Source: Chlorobiota bacterium (lineage in GTDB: Bacteria; Bacteroidota; Bacteroidia; Bacteroidales; JAADGE01). From it: DNA of 49,234 bases. The stretch lies in the NCBI GenBank assembly GCA_013153865.1, contig JAADDR010000188.1:1-49234 (forward strand). Reading direction: 5' to 3'. Position 1 is the stretch's first letter, and each line of letters begins with the position of its first letter. The translations under genes and the position numbers were made by a program. This document shows positions 19,046 to 27,993 of the stretch, piece after piece. The notes beneath the pieces were generated by a model. It was not told the DNA's origin and searched no databases. It saw only the letters and a list, made by a program, of their open reading frames with translations.

Positions 19046-19801
19046 ATGAAAAAAATAATATTCTTACTCCTAATCTTTTCACTTTTATCTCAATATACTT
19101 ACGCACAAAGACGCAAATCAACGGTAAAATGGTTCAGCATAGCCGCAAAAGCAGGATACGGAAACTCCGTACTCCTCAACATAGACAATATAGAAGACGG
19201 AAACGTCGAATTTGATTACCTGACGCCGAGTTTGTCGCTCGGAGGTCGTTTTACGTTCACATACGGAAACAACCTCGGTTTCGGTCTCGACATACTGCAC
19301 TCATCTTTCGGACAAAATTACACAATAGACAACAACGGAGATATTTACGAAAAAAATTTAGACCTCACCTCTCTCGATATCCTTCCTTTTTTCAGATATT
19401 CAAGCGATAAAGGAACATATCTGGAACTCGGGCTGAAATTCTCAAACATAAAATCAATCGACGTTACAAATTCCGTAGACAGAAACTTTACTCAAAATTC
19501 AGATAACATTGATGATTATTATGCCTCAAATTTCACAAGTATGGTACTGGGATTCGGAATAGCCGTTTACAAAAACGAACGACTCGACATAAACCTCGGC
19601 ACTCGCTTCTCATACTCGTTCACGGACATTACGCCCGAATACTCTTTCAACGTAGTTGACGACGGATATTACTCACCGTCAAAAGAAGTCTTGAGCGAAA
19701 CAAACCCGGTATCAATACAAGGAATTTTGGAAATAAACTATTTTTTTGCATTTTGGGGCGATGCCACATGCGGCAAAGGCCGACTCATGTTGTTTAAATA
19801 A
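19046..19801 (+). CDS. Outer-membrane beta-barrel protein
   Basis: A protein of 251 residues from the ATG at 19046, where the signal peptide (KKIIFLLLIFSLLSQYTYAQ) begins; the open frame extends to a TTG at 18956, whose extra 30 residues are not signal-like. The mature protein alternates strands with glycines and aromatics (SLGGRFTFTYGNNLGFGLDIL, YLELGLKFS, NLGTRFSYSF), typical of a small OmpW/PorT-like barrel. The end is unusual: after the last hydrophobic strand come a Cys (CGKGRL) and LMLFK, with no terminal aromatic belt residue. Function unknown. It is 9 bp from the prenyl synthase gene, but a shared role is not obvious. Confidence 0.8.
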   Translation: MKKIIFLLLIFSLLSQYTYAQRRKSTVKWFSIAAKAGYGNSVLLNIDNIEDGNVEFDYLTPSLSLGGRFTFTYGNNLGFGLDILHSSFGQNYTIDNNGDIYEKNLDLTSLDILPFFRYSSDKGTYLELGLKFSNIKSIDVTNSVDRNFTQNSDNIDDYYASNFTSMVLGFGIAVYKNERLDINLGTRFSYSFTDITPEYSFNVVDDGYYSPSKEVLSETNPVSIQGILEINYFFAFWGDATCGKGRLMLFK

Positions 19802-19810
19802 AAAAATCCG

Positions 19811-20782
19811 ATGCCTGAAATAAACGAAATAAGGGCTTTTATTAAGCCCGAAATGGAAAAATTCGAATCATTTTTCAAAAATGCCGTTAAAAGTAATGTC
19901 CCGCTGTTAGACATTATAATGAACTACATCATCAGAAGAAAAGGAAAGCAAATGAGACCAATGTTTGTTTTCCTTTCGGCAAAACTTGCCGGAGGAGTTA
20001 CCGAAAGCACTTACACGGCAGCAGCTCTTATAGAACTGTTGCATACCGCAACACTTATACACGACGATGTTGTTGACAATTCAGACAAACGAAGAGGTTT
20101 CCTTTCCGTAAATGCTCTCTGGAGATCTAAAATTGCCGTATTGGCAGGCGACTACCTGCTTTCAAAAGGATTATTACTTGCCGTTCAAAACAAAGAATTC
20201 AAACTTCTCGAAATAGTTTCCGAAGCCGTTAAAGAAATGGCGGAAGGAGAATTAATGCAAATAGAAAAATCCCGAAAATTAGACATAAACGAAAAAACAT
20301 ACTTTGACATAATATACAAAAAAACCGCAACACTTATAGCTTCATGTACGGCGGCAGGTGCGGCTTCGGCCGGAATAAACGGCGAAAACCTCGAAAAATT
20401 CAAACAATTCGGCAAATATGCAGGAATTACTTTTCAAATAAAAGACGACCTTTTTGATTATCAAAAAACAAACCTTACGGGAAAACCTTCCGGCAACGAC
20501 ATACAAGAAAAAAAAATGACTCTGCCCTTGATTCACGCCCTCGAAAATGCCGAAAAAAACGAAAAAAAACATATTCTTAAACTTATAGGTAAACACGACA
20601 GAAAAAAACACATTCCCGAAATAATTAACTTTGTTAAAAAGAAAGACGGACTAAAATATACCGAACAAAAAATGATTGAATATAAAAACAATGCACTCAA
20701 TAATTTAAGCAATTTCCCCGACAGCGAAGCAAAAAAATATCTCTCGGATTTAGTCGAATACATTACTTCCAGAAAAAAATAA
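19811..20782 (+). CDS. Polyprenyl (probably octaprenyl/heptaprenyl) diphosphate synthase
   Basis: The 323-residue trans-isoprenyl diphosphate synthase has both Asp-rich motifs: LIHDDVVDNSDKRRG (first, near residue 83) and FQIKDDLFDYQ (second, near residue 210), plus RRKGKQMRPMF near residue 40. It condenses isopentenyl diphosphate onto an allylic primer to make the side chain of menaquinone (or another quinone) in this phylum. The chain length cannot be read with certainty; the normal length and motif set favour a long-chain enzyme. Confidence 0.93.
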   Translation: MPEINEIRAFIKPEMEKFESFFKNAVKSNVPLLDIIMNYIIRRKGKQMRPMFVFLSAKLAGGVTESTYTAAALIELLHTATLIHDDVVDNSDKRRGFLSVNALWRSKIAVLAGDYLLSKGLLLAVQNKEFKLLEIVSEAVKEMAEGELMQIEKSRKLDINEKTYFDIIYKKTATLIASCTAAGAASAGINGENLEKFKQFGKYAGITFQIKDDLFDYQKTNLTGKPSGNDIQEKKMTLPLIHALENAEKNEKKHILKLIGKHDRKKHIPEIINFVKKKDGLKYTEQKMIEYKNNALNNLSNFPDSEAKKYLSDLVEYITSRKK

Positions 20783-20924
20783 ATCCGGACTTGTTAACCT
20801 TTCGTTACCCCTCAACACTTGCAAAAACGACTTTAATTATTATACATTTAAGGCAAGTTTTTTATTTTTTGATTAATGAGCTTTATCCTTTGACAAAAGC
20901 CGTTAAACTTTATAAAATTTGCAC

Positions 20925-20932
20925 TAATTTTG
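20925..20932 (+). promoter_or_regulatory. Possible -7 box for the giant surface protein
   Basis: TAATTTTG fits TAnnTTTG and lies 63 bp before the ATG at 20996, in a 213-bp gap that otherwise shows no feature. A TTTG at 20889-20892 is too far (32 bp) to be a standard -33 partner, so this is tentative. Confidence 0.4.
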
Positions 20933-20995
20933 TAAATTATATTTAGGTATGCACCTTTTTGCATAAAATATAAGTCTAAAAAAAAATCATTAATT

Positions 20996-23900
20996 ATGAA
21001 AAAAATTAACAAACCCGCATTTATCATAAAATATTTGGTATATATATCCGCAACTTTGCTGCTTTTTTCAGGCACAAGCATATTTGCTCAAAAAAAAGCA
21101 GTATATTCCAAAAATTCAATTAGAATCTTAAAAACAGGACCGACAAATACTAAAGCGGAAAGCAATAAAAACAAAACAAAATATTCATCCGCAATAACGG
21201 TAAAATCCGCAAAAGCAACATCAATATGGTCGGATGACTTCGAAACCGATAAAGGTTGGACTTTAACCGGAGAATGGGAAAGAGGAACTCCTGCAGGATT
21301 AGGAGGAGAGCACGGCAACCCTGACCCGACAAATGCTTATGACGGCAATAATATATTAGGACTTGATTTAAGCGGTCAAGGTGCTTATCCCGGAGATTAC
21401 GAACCTAATTTATCAGACAGGCAAGAAACGGCAACATCACCGGCAATAGATTGTTCGAACTATTATGATATAACATTGGACTTTCAGCGTTGGCTTGACG
21501 TGGAAAGAAACAGTTATGACCATGCATATTTAGATGTTTATGACGGAAGTGCATGGCAAAATGTGTGGGCAAACGGCAATTCAACAATTCAGGAAAATTC
21601 ATGGAACTCACAAACAATTGACGTTTCTGCTTATGCTGACGGTAACTCTGATTTCAGAATAAGATTCTCGGTAGGAGCATCAGACGGCAGTTGGCAATAT
21701 TGCGGATGGAACATAGATGCAATCTCTTTAACGGGGAACTTTTCCGGTGCAAATACCATAACCGCAGGAAGCGGCAGTGAACCTGCAACAATATCCTCAA
21801 TTACCGATGCACAAGCAGAAGCCGTTCTGAATTTTGATTTTACCGTTACCGATGACGGCTCTAATCCTGCCTTTGATGCTTCAAACACTCAATTTAATCA
21901 AATAAGTATTTTTCAAGGAACCGGAAACGATGTAACAGACTGGACTCAAGCAATAGACGGAGCCGAACTTTCCGACGGAACCAATACCGTTCTCGGCACA
22001 ATTAACAGCGACAATATTACTTTCGCATCCTTACCGGATGCCGCAGACGGAGATTTCGGATTTATAACCGATGACGGAAGCAAAACTTATTCTCTAAAAA
22101 TATGGTTAAAATCTTCTCTCGGCGGAACTCTTCCGGAAAACATAGACGGAATGAACTTCGTATTTGAAGTAACAACTTCCTCTTTTCTTCTCGAAACATC
22201 AAGCAGCAGTTTTGCAGCCGGAGAATCCGAAGAATCGGGAAGCTCTAATAACGAAGTTACGGTTGACGTAACACAATTACTCTTTACCGGACAACCTTCC
22301 GCAACGGCAACTTCGGGAACGGCTCTCGACCAACAACCCGTAGTATCGGCAACCGACGAAAACGGAAATACGGATACGGATTATTCCGGAACGGTTACCT
22401 TATCTAATACAGGAACATTAAGCATGACAAATAATTCCGTAACGGCATCCGCCGGAGTAGCCGATTTTTCGGGAAGCGGATTTCAATTTACAACCGGCGG
22501 AGAATACGTTATGCTCACTGCAAGTGACGGTACTTACAATTCCGTTTATCCTTCAAGAGAAATCGCCGTTGATATTATAGGATGTGAAATATATTCGGAA
22601 AATTTTGACTCTTTCGGAACAACATCCGATTTAGACGGATCAGACGGTTGGGCATATACGGAAAATACAAGTTCTGTTAACGATTGGGGAATAGCTGCAA
22701 GAAGCGGAAACGGAAATTGCTTAACAATATACAACGGAACTACGGCAAATCAATACAATACGGGAGATGATGCAGATATAATCGCTTATTGCACAACCCC
22801 TGTTGATGCAACCGGATATAAAAATGTTTCAATAGATATTGATTGGGAAGCATACGGAGAATCTTCCGGAAGTACCATATATGATTACGGGCAAATTATG
22901 TGGTCAACCGACGGTACCAATTGGTCAATTGCAAATGCAAATTTCTTTAAAGACGAATTGTCGTGGACCTCCGGAACTTATGACCTTTCTGTTGTTGACG
23001 GACAAACTTTTTACATCGGATTCAGGTGGGTTAACGACGGTTCTGCAGGTACAAACCCTCCTTTTGCAATTGATAACATCTCAATAAAAGGCATTCCGGA
23101 CTTCAAATATAACTTCTCATACAGAAACGATATCTTTAAACAAATTACCGGAACGGTAATAAGCGTTGATTCTAATGACGGAGCAAATATCAGCTTACCT
23201 TCGGGTTTTGATTTCCAATATGACGGAACAGCAATAAGCAGCGTAAGAGTTAATCTGAACGGATGGGTCGAAATGGGAACATCTCATACTGCAAATGCCG
23301 AAACAAACAGTTTAATAAGTACAAGCGAAGTTCCGTTTTTAGCTCCTTTTTGGGACGACCTTGATTCAGACGACCAAACTCGTATAATATACGCCGTTTC
23401 AGGAGACGCTCCCACACGCGTATTTACAATAGAATGGCTTGACGTACTTTGGGGAGGAGAAAGAGAAAATTTTCAAGTAAAACTTTATGAAACTTCGGAT
23501 ATTATCGAATTCTGGTACGGAGCAATGCATACAAACTCATCCGGAAGCGCATCAATAGGAATAAACAATGCGGGGCTGTGCATGAATAAACTTATAAGTA
23601 TCACGCCGGCAGCAACTCCCATAGCTTCTTATAATGCCGAAAATTCCGGTATTAACTCGACAACAAACCTCAGCGAAGGATTAGTTTATATCTTTAATCC
23701 TTTAAACATGCAGTCCTACTATTCGTGGCAAAATGCAACAATAGTAGTAGGACAAGTTGATTTCACGACAACAAGTACTGCCGTTGACCAATCAACAGCA
23801 TCCGGAGCAAACAGTTCCTCGGTAAGCTCTAAAGGAGTCTTAGCAGTAGGTTCGTATTACAGAAACCGTATTTTATTGTGGAATACGCTGCCTGAAACAA

Positions 23901-26900
23901 ACGGTGTTGCTGCAGATGTTGTTGTAGGACAATCGAGTTTTACAACAAGCGGATCGGGAACGTCAAGTACCGAATTGAACGGACCTTACAATGTTTGCTT
24001 CAGCCCCGACGGAGAAAAACTTCTTATAGCCGATGCAAAAAATAACAGAGTTCTGATTTGGAACTCAATTCCGACATCTAACGGAGCCGCTGCCGATGTT
24101 GTTGTCGGACAAACCGACTTCACAAGCAGTTCTTCGGGAACGGCGGCAAACAAATTAAATTCACCTACCGGAATAATAGTTTTACCCGACGGCAGACTTT
24201 TAGTTACGGATAACGGAAACAACAGAGTTCTGATATTTAATTCCATACCGGAAGAAAACGGTGCAAGTGCCGATGTTGTTATAGGACAACCGGATTTTAC
24301 AAGCAACTCATCGGGTTCAGATGCCGACGAACTGGACAGCCCGTGGGATTGCGCTTATACTCCCGAAGGCAAATTGATAATCTCCGATAACGGTGCTCCT
24401 TCTTCAGGAAATCACAGATTATTAGTGTTTAATGATGTGCCGACATATAACGGAGCCGCTGCCGATGTTGTTATAGGAAATACTGTTTTTGCCGCAAAAG
24501 AAGCGGGAACAACAAAAGATGAATTTGACCAACCCAGTGTAACATGTTCCGTAGAAGGAAAACTTGCCGTTGCAGATTTCGGAAACAGCCGTGTTATGCT
24601 GTATAATCGTGTGCCGGCATACAACGGAGCTCCTGCTGATTATGTACTCGGGCAACCTTATTTCGAAACAAAACCGGAATTTAATGACGGTTATGATAAC
24701 AGCGGCAGTGCGGATGCCAGAAATATGTATTTTCCCTACAGTATTTGTTTCGACTTAAACGGCAGACTTTATGCAAACGGCACTAATCCTCAAGGAAACG
24801 GGATGCACAGAGTAATGGTTTACGGAGAAACTCCTTCGGAAACAGCAGACTTAGAAGTTATGATTGAACCCGACCAAACAACTGTTTGTGTTTATAACGA
24901 TGTCGAATACAGCGTTATAGTCGTAAACCACGGACCCGATGATGCTTACAGCGTTACCGTAAATGCTCAATTACCTTTAGGTTTTGATGCCTCTGATTAT
25001 TCCGCTCAAGACGGTTCCACTTACAACCAAAAATCCGGTTATTGGAATATCCCTTATATTGCAAACGGAGATACGGCTCGCCTTACTTTCTCGGGAACCG
25101 TTCAACCGGATTTATCCGGAGACGGCGACGTAATTGCATATGCAAATACAGTAGCTTCAAGCCAAAAAGACAGTGATTACAGCAATAATGCCGATAATGC
25201 AACAGTTGCCGTAAGAGATTACTATGCTCCGACAATATCCGAAATAGACGACCAATATATCCCGAGAGACTCTCATACTATTCCGGTAATTGATTTTACC
25301 GTTGACGACGGAGACGGTCTGAGCGACATAACATCTTATACGGCAACATCTTCAAATACTGTGCTTATTCCGGTTGATTATACAAATAATATAATATTCG
25401 GCGGAACAGAACCGGATAAAACTCTTGACATAGTACCCGCCGCAGGAGAATACGGATATTCCGACATGTCGGTAATAGTTACGGACTCGCACGGCTGCTA
25501 TAACGAAGAACCTTTTAAAGTAATTGTCGGAAACTTCTGGGAAGGAGACGATGCAAGCTCTCCTACGGATTGGACGGTTACGGAAAATTGGTCATCAGCG
25601 GTTCCAACTTCAACACTCGAAGCCATCATACCGACTTCTCCCGTAGGAGGATTCTTTCCCGTTATAGATGTTTCGGGTGCAGAATGCGAAGACCTGCTTA
25701 TAGAACCCAGAGCATCGGTAACAATATCCGACACCTACGGATTACATGTTTACGGTGATTTTTACATCCAATCGGATGCAAACGGAACAGGTTCTTTTAC
25801 CGACTTAAATACGGCAGGATTTAATCAAGTTACAATCGACGGAGATATATTCGTTGACAGATACATTACACCGGATGCATGGCATTATGTTTCCAGCCCG
25901 CTGACCGGAGCAACAAATAAAGTCCTTACGGAAAATGTTTGCAGTAATTATAACGGAAATGTTCTGGATTATAACGAAGCATTCTCGACAGATTATGATA
26001 ATGACGGTGACATTGACTGGTTTGACGGTTGGGAATGGCCGTGGTATAACACCGTAAATAACGACGAACTGGAAGTAACAAACGGATATGCATATTATAC
26101 ATTTGCGGGAGTATGTACCGACAATGTGCAATTTACCGGCTCGGGAGTAACTTTAAATACAGGTAATTATTCTTACACCGTTACAAATAACGACGATTCG
26201 GATGATCACCGAGGCTGGAATTTGGTAGGAAACCCCTATCCTTCGGGGTTAAATGCCGACAACTTCCTTTCTTCAAATTCAAGTGTCATTGACGAAACGG
26301 TATATTTATGGGATGAACCGGGAAGTACAGGATTCGACCTCGAAGGATCCGATTACGCATCTTATAATCCGACATTGGGAGGAGCCGTCGGAACAGGTTC
26401 CGGCACGGTAATTCCGGATAAATATTTAAGTTGCGGTCAAGCATTCTTTGTTCACAGAACAAATACCGATATTCTCGGAACAAACATAAACTTTACAAAC
26501 GATATGCGCGAAACGGAAAACAGCTCTTTCTTTAAAAAAGCGGCTGTCGAAGTTCCCAAAATAAAACTCAGCTTAAGAAGCACTCAGGGCTTTTACAACG
26601 AAACGGTTATCGGAATGGTTGCAGATGCAACGTTAGGAAGAGATTCAAAATATGACGGCTTAAAAATAGAAGGAAACAGAGATTTTGCTTTTTATTCAAA
26701 AATAGGAACACGTAATTTCGTATTTCAAGGCATTCCTTTTGTAACCGGCAAAAGTTCCGTTTCGGTTCCCCTCGGATTCCATGCCGGGCTGACGGGTACT
26801 TATATACTTAATGCCGGATTAATAGAATATTTCCCCGATTCCGTAGGTTTGTATCTTGAAGATACTTATACAGGTAATTTTACGGATTTGAAAAAAGAAA

Positions 26901-27520
26901 GAACCGATACGTTTGAAATAACCGAACCCGGAAGATATGACGACAGATTTATTTTACATTTCAACCTGAATCATGCGCCGTATGCCGATTACATAGAAGA
27001 CAAATTTGTATATGCAAACGAAAGTTTTAAAATAGTAATACCCGCAGAAACTTTTAAAGACGAAGATGCAGGAAGTTCTTTATCGTTTGCGGCAAGCTTA
27101 TCCGACGGTTCTTCATTGCCTTCGTGGATAAGATTTAATAACGAAACACTGACTTTTTACGGTGCCCCCTCACAAGAAAATACAGGCACATACGGTATAA
27201 AAATAACGGCAACGGATAATGCGGGAGCCTCGGCAAGCAGCGATTTCTTACTGTCGGTATTGGAAACAAGTTCGGTTTCCGAAATAAACAACGATTTCGG
27301 AATTTATCCTAATCCTACAAACGGTATACTATTTATAAAATCTAAAGAAAATATTGTTTTTGATTATACGGTTACCGATCTTACCGGAAAAATCATGATA
27401 CATAAAAAAGCCGTTTCAAACACCGAACAGGTTAACTTATCCGAATTTTCAAACGGTATTTACTTCGTAAATATAATTTCGGATAACAATGTTTTAACTT
27501 TTAAAGTTATAAGAAGATAA
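20996..27520 (+). CDS. Giant modular surface protein with NHL repeats and T9SS sorting domain
   Basis: The 2174-residue protein opens with a signal peptide (cleavage near FAQ, residue 32). Two MAM/jelly-roll-like sandwiches follow (about 78-247, beginning WSDDFETDKGW; about 532-700), with Ig-like spacer segments between them. Five NHL-type propeller units (about 905-1280) repeat the pattern NG-A-ADVVVGQ-DF and RVLIWN. Then come a DUF11-like domain (about 1283-1408), an acidic DYDNDGDIDWFDG loop that looks calcium-binding (near 1665), and a cadherin/dystroglycan-like domain (about 1990-2090). The end is a type A sorting domain (about 2099-2174; IYPNPTNG to FKVIRR), which directs T9SS export and surface anchoring. 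No catalytic motif is apparent; adhesion or matrix structure is inferred. Confidence 0.92.
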   Translation: MKKINKPAFIIKYLVYISATLLLFSGTSIFAQKKAVYSKNSIRILKTGPTNTKAESNKNKTKYSSAITVKSAKATSIWSDDFETDKGWTLTGEWERGTPAGLGGEHGNPDPTNAYDGNNILGLDLSGQGAYPGDYEPNLSDRQETATSPAIDCSNYYDITLDFQRWLDVERNSYDHAYLDVYDGSAWQNVWANGNSTIQENSWNSQTIDVSAYADGNSDFRIRFSVGASDGSWQYCGWNIDAISLTGNFSGANTITAGSGSEPATISSITDAQAEAVLNFDFTVTDDGSNPAFDASNTQFNQISIFQGTGNDVTDWTQAIDGAELSDGTNTVLGTINSDNITFASLPDAADGDFGFITDDGSKTYSLKIWLKSSLGGTLPENIDGMNFVFEVTTSSFLLETSSSSFAAGESEESGSSNNEVTVDVTQLLFTGQPSATATSGTALDQQPVVSATDENGNTDTDYSGTVTLSNTGTLSMTNNSVTASAGVADFSGSGFQFTTGGEYVMLTASDGTYNSVYPSREIAVDIIGCEIYSENFDSFGTTSDLDGSDGWAYTENTSSVNDWGIAARSGNGNCLTIYNGTTANQYNTGDDADIIAYCTTPVDATGYKNVSIDIDWEAYGESSGSTIYDYGQIMWSTDGTNWSIANANFFKDELSWTSGTYDLSVVDGQTFYIGFRWVNDGSAGTNPPFAIDNISIKGIPDFKYNFSYRNDIFKQITGTVISVDSNDGANISLPSGFDFQYDGTAISSVRVNLNGWVEMGTSHTANAETNSLISTSEVPFLAPFWDDLDSDDQTRIIYAVSGDAPTRVFTIEWLDVLWGGERENFQVKLYETSDIIEFWYGAMHTNSSGSASIGINNAGLCMNKLISITPAATPIASYNAENSGINSTTNLSEGLVYIFNPLNMQSYYSWQNATIVVGQVDFTTTSTAVDQSTASGANSSSVSSKGVLAVGSYYRNRILLWNTLPETNGVAADVVVGQSSFTTSGSGTSSTELNGPYNVCFSPDGEKLLIADAKNNRVLIWNSIPTSNGAAADVVVGQTDFTSSSSGTAANKLNSPTGIIVLPDGRLLVTDNGNNRVLIFNSIPEENGASADVVIGQPDFTSNSSGSDADELDSPWDCAYTPEGKLIISDNGAPSSGNHRLLVFNDVPTYNGAAADVVIGNTVFAAKEAGTTKDEFDQPSVTCSVEGKLAVADFGNSRVMLYNRVPAYNGAPADYVLGQPYFETKPEFNDGYDNSGSADARNMYFPYSICFDLNGRLYANGTNPQGNGMHRVMVYGETPSETADLEVMIEPDQTTVCVYNDVEYSVIVVNHGPDDAYSVTVNAQLPLGFDASDYSAQDGSTYNQKSGYWNIPYIANGDTARLTFSGTVQPDLSGDGDVIAYANTVASSQKDSDYSNNADNATVAVRDYYAPTISEIDDQYIPRDSHTIPVIDFTVDDGDGLSDITSYTATSSNTVLIPVDYTNNIIFGGTEPDKTLDIVPAAGEYGYSDMSVIVTDSHGCYNEEPFKVIVGNFWEGDDASSPTDWTVTENWSSAVPTSTLEAIIPTSPVGGFFPVIDVSGAECEDLLIEPRASVTISDTYGLHVYGDFYIQSDANGTGSFTDLNTAGFNQVTIDGDIFVDRYITPDAWHYVSSPLTGATNKVLTENVCSNYNGNVLDYNEAFSTDYDNDGDIDWFDGWEWPWYNTVNNDELEVTNGYAYYTFAGVCTDNVQFTGSGVTLNTGNYSYTVTNNDDSDDHRGWNLVGNPYPSGLNADNFLSSNSSVIDETVYLWDEPGSTGFDLEGSDYASYNPTLGGAVGTGSGTVIPDKYLSCGQAFFVHRTNTDILGTNINFTNDMRETENSSFFKKAAVEVPKIKLSLRSTQGFYNETVIGMVADATLGRDSKYDGLKIEGNRDFAFYSKIGTRNFVFQGIPFVTGKSSVSVPLGFHAGLTGTYILNAGLIEYFPDSVGLYLEDTYTGNFTDLKKERTDTFEITEPGRYDDRFILHFNLNHAPYADYIEDKFVYANESFKIVIPAETFKDEDAGSSLSFAASLSDGSSLPSWIRFNNETLTFYGAPSQENTGTYGIKITATDNAGASASSDFLLSVLETSSVSEINNDFGIYPNPTNGILFIKSKENIVFDYTVTDLTGKIMIHKKAVSNTEQVNLSEFSNGIYFVNIISDNNVLTFKVIRR
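23900..24650 (+). repeat. Five tandem NHL-unit repeats inside the giant gene
   Basis: The phrase AACGG(A/T)G...GC(T/A)GA(T)GTTGTT recurs at 23900, 24080, 24257, 24449 and 24623. The periods are 180, 177, 192 and 174 bp and encode about 58-64 residue units. Similarity is visible at the nucleotide level, which points to relatively recent duplication or gene conversion. Confidence 0.8.
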
Positions 27521-27540
27521 TAAATACTGCGAGAATAGAG

Positions 27541-27576
27541 AAGAGTGACTTAAAACGGTCACTCTTTTTCTTTTTT
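27541..27576 (+). terminator. Rho-independent terminator of the giant surface-protein gene
   Basis: A perfect 9-bp stem (AAGAGTGAC, 8-base loop, GTCACTCTT, 27541-27566) is followed by a T-rich run. The distal part covers the last codons and stop of the convergent minus-strand gene ending at 27559. Confidence 0.88.
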
Positions 27577-27936
27577 AACGACTTCGAAAGGAATATTAAA
27601 GATTTCCGATAAATCGTTTCCGGTTATTTCATTATCAATATCATCTTCGTTAACCACCCATTTTACCGTAATATCTTTTCCGGATTTATATTGATTATTC
27701 AAAAATATTAAAATTCTGATAAGTTTTTTTAACGAATCACTGTTAAATATACCGTAATGAAAACGGCAAACCAACCTGTCGTTAAAATCGGAAAACTGAC
27801 GCTCTAATTCCTGCAAAGCCGTATCATACAAGTCGTTAACAAAGAATCCGTTAGAATCCCCGATTATTTCAAATATTCCGTCTTTAACGGAGATTTTGAC
27901 AAAAGGAGTATTTTTTGTTTTATCGATAATAAACAT
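27559..27936 (-). CDS. SiaC/DUF1987-like regulatory phosphoprotein
   Basis: The 125-residue protein has the DUF1987 outline: FVKISVKDGIFEIIGDS (near 12-28), then FHYGIFNSDSLKKLI (near 59-71), then WVVNEDDIDNEITG (C-terminal third). In the SiaC family the middle motif is usually F-N-T-S-S-S-K, and its Thr is the phosphorylation site. Here it reads F-N-S-D-S-L-K, with Ser66 in the equivalent place. The usual PEN motif near residue 30 is also missing. SiaC proteins are switched by a SiaB-type kinase and a SiaA-type PP2C phosphatase; no kinase is in the window, but a PP2C membrane phosphatase is encoded at 4295-7564. Assignment is by motif recall and is moderately sure. Confidence 0.7.
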   Translation of the reverse strand: MFIIDKTKNTPFVKISVKDGIFEIIGDSNGFFVNDLYDTALQELERQFSDFNDRLVCRFHYGIFNSDSLKKLIRILIFLNNQYKSGKDITVKWVVNEDDIDNEITGNDLSEIFNIPFEVVKKEKE

Positions 27937-27993
27937 AATGCAAGTGCCGTATAAAAATTTGTGAGTTATACAAAGATATAAAAAAAAATCGGA

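Noticed and set aside
23900-24650. Insertion sequence or mobile repeat
   Set aside because: The repeat is in frame, encodes NHL units and stays within one gene; no transposase or terminal inverted repeats.
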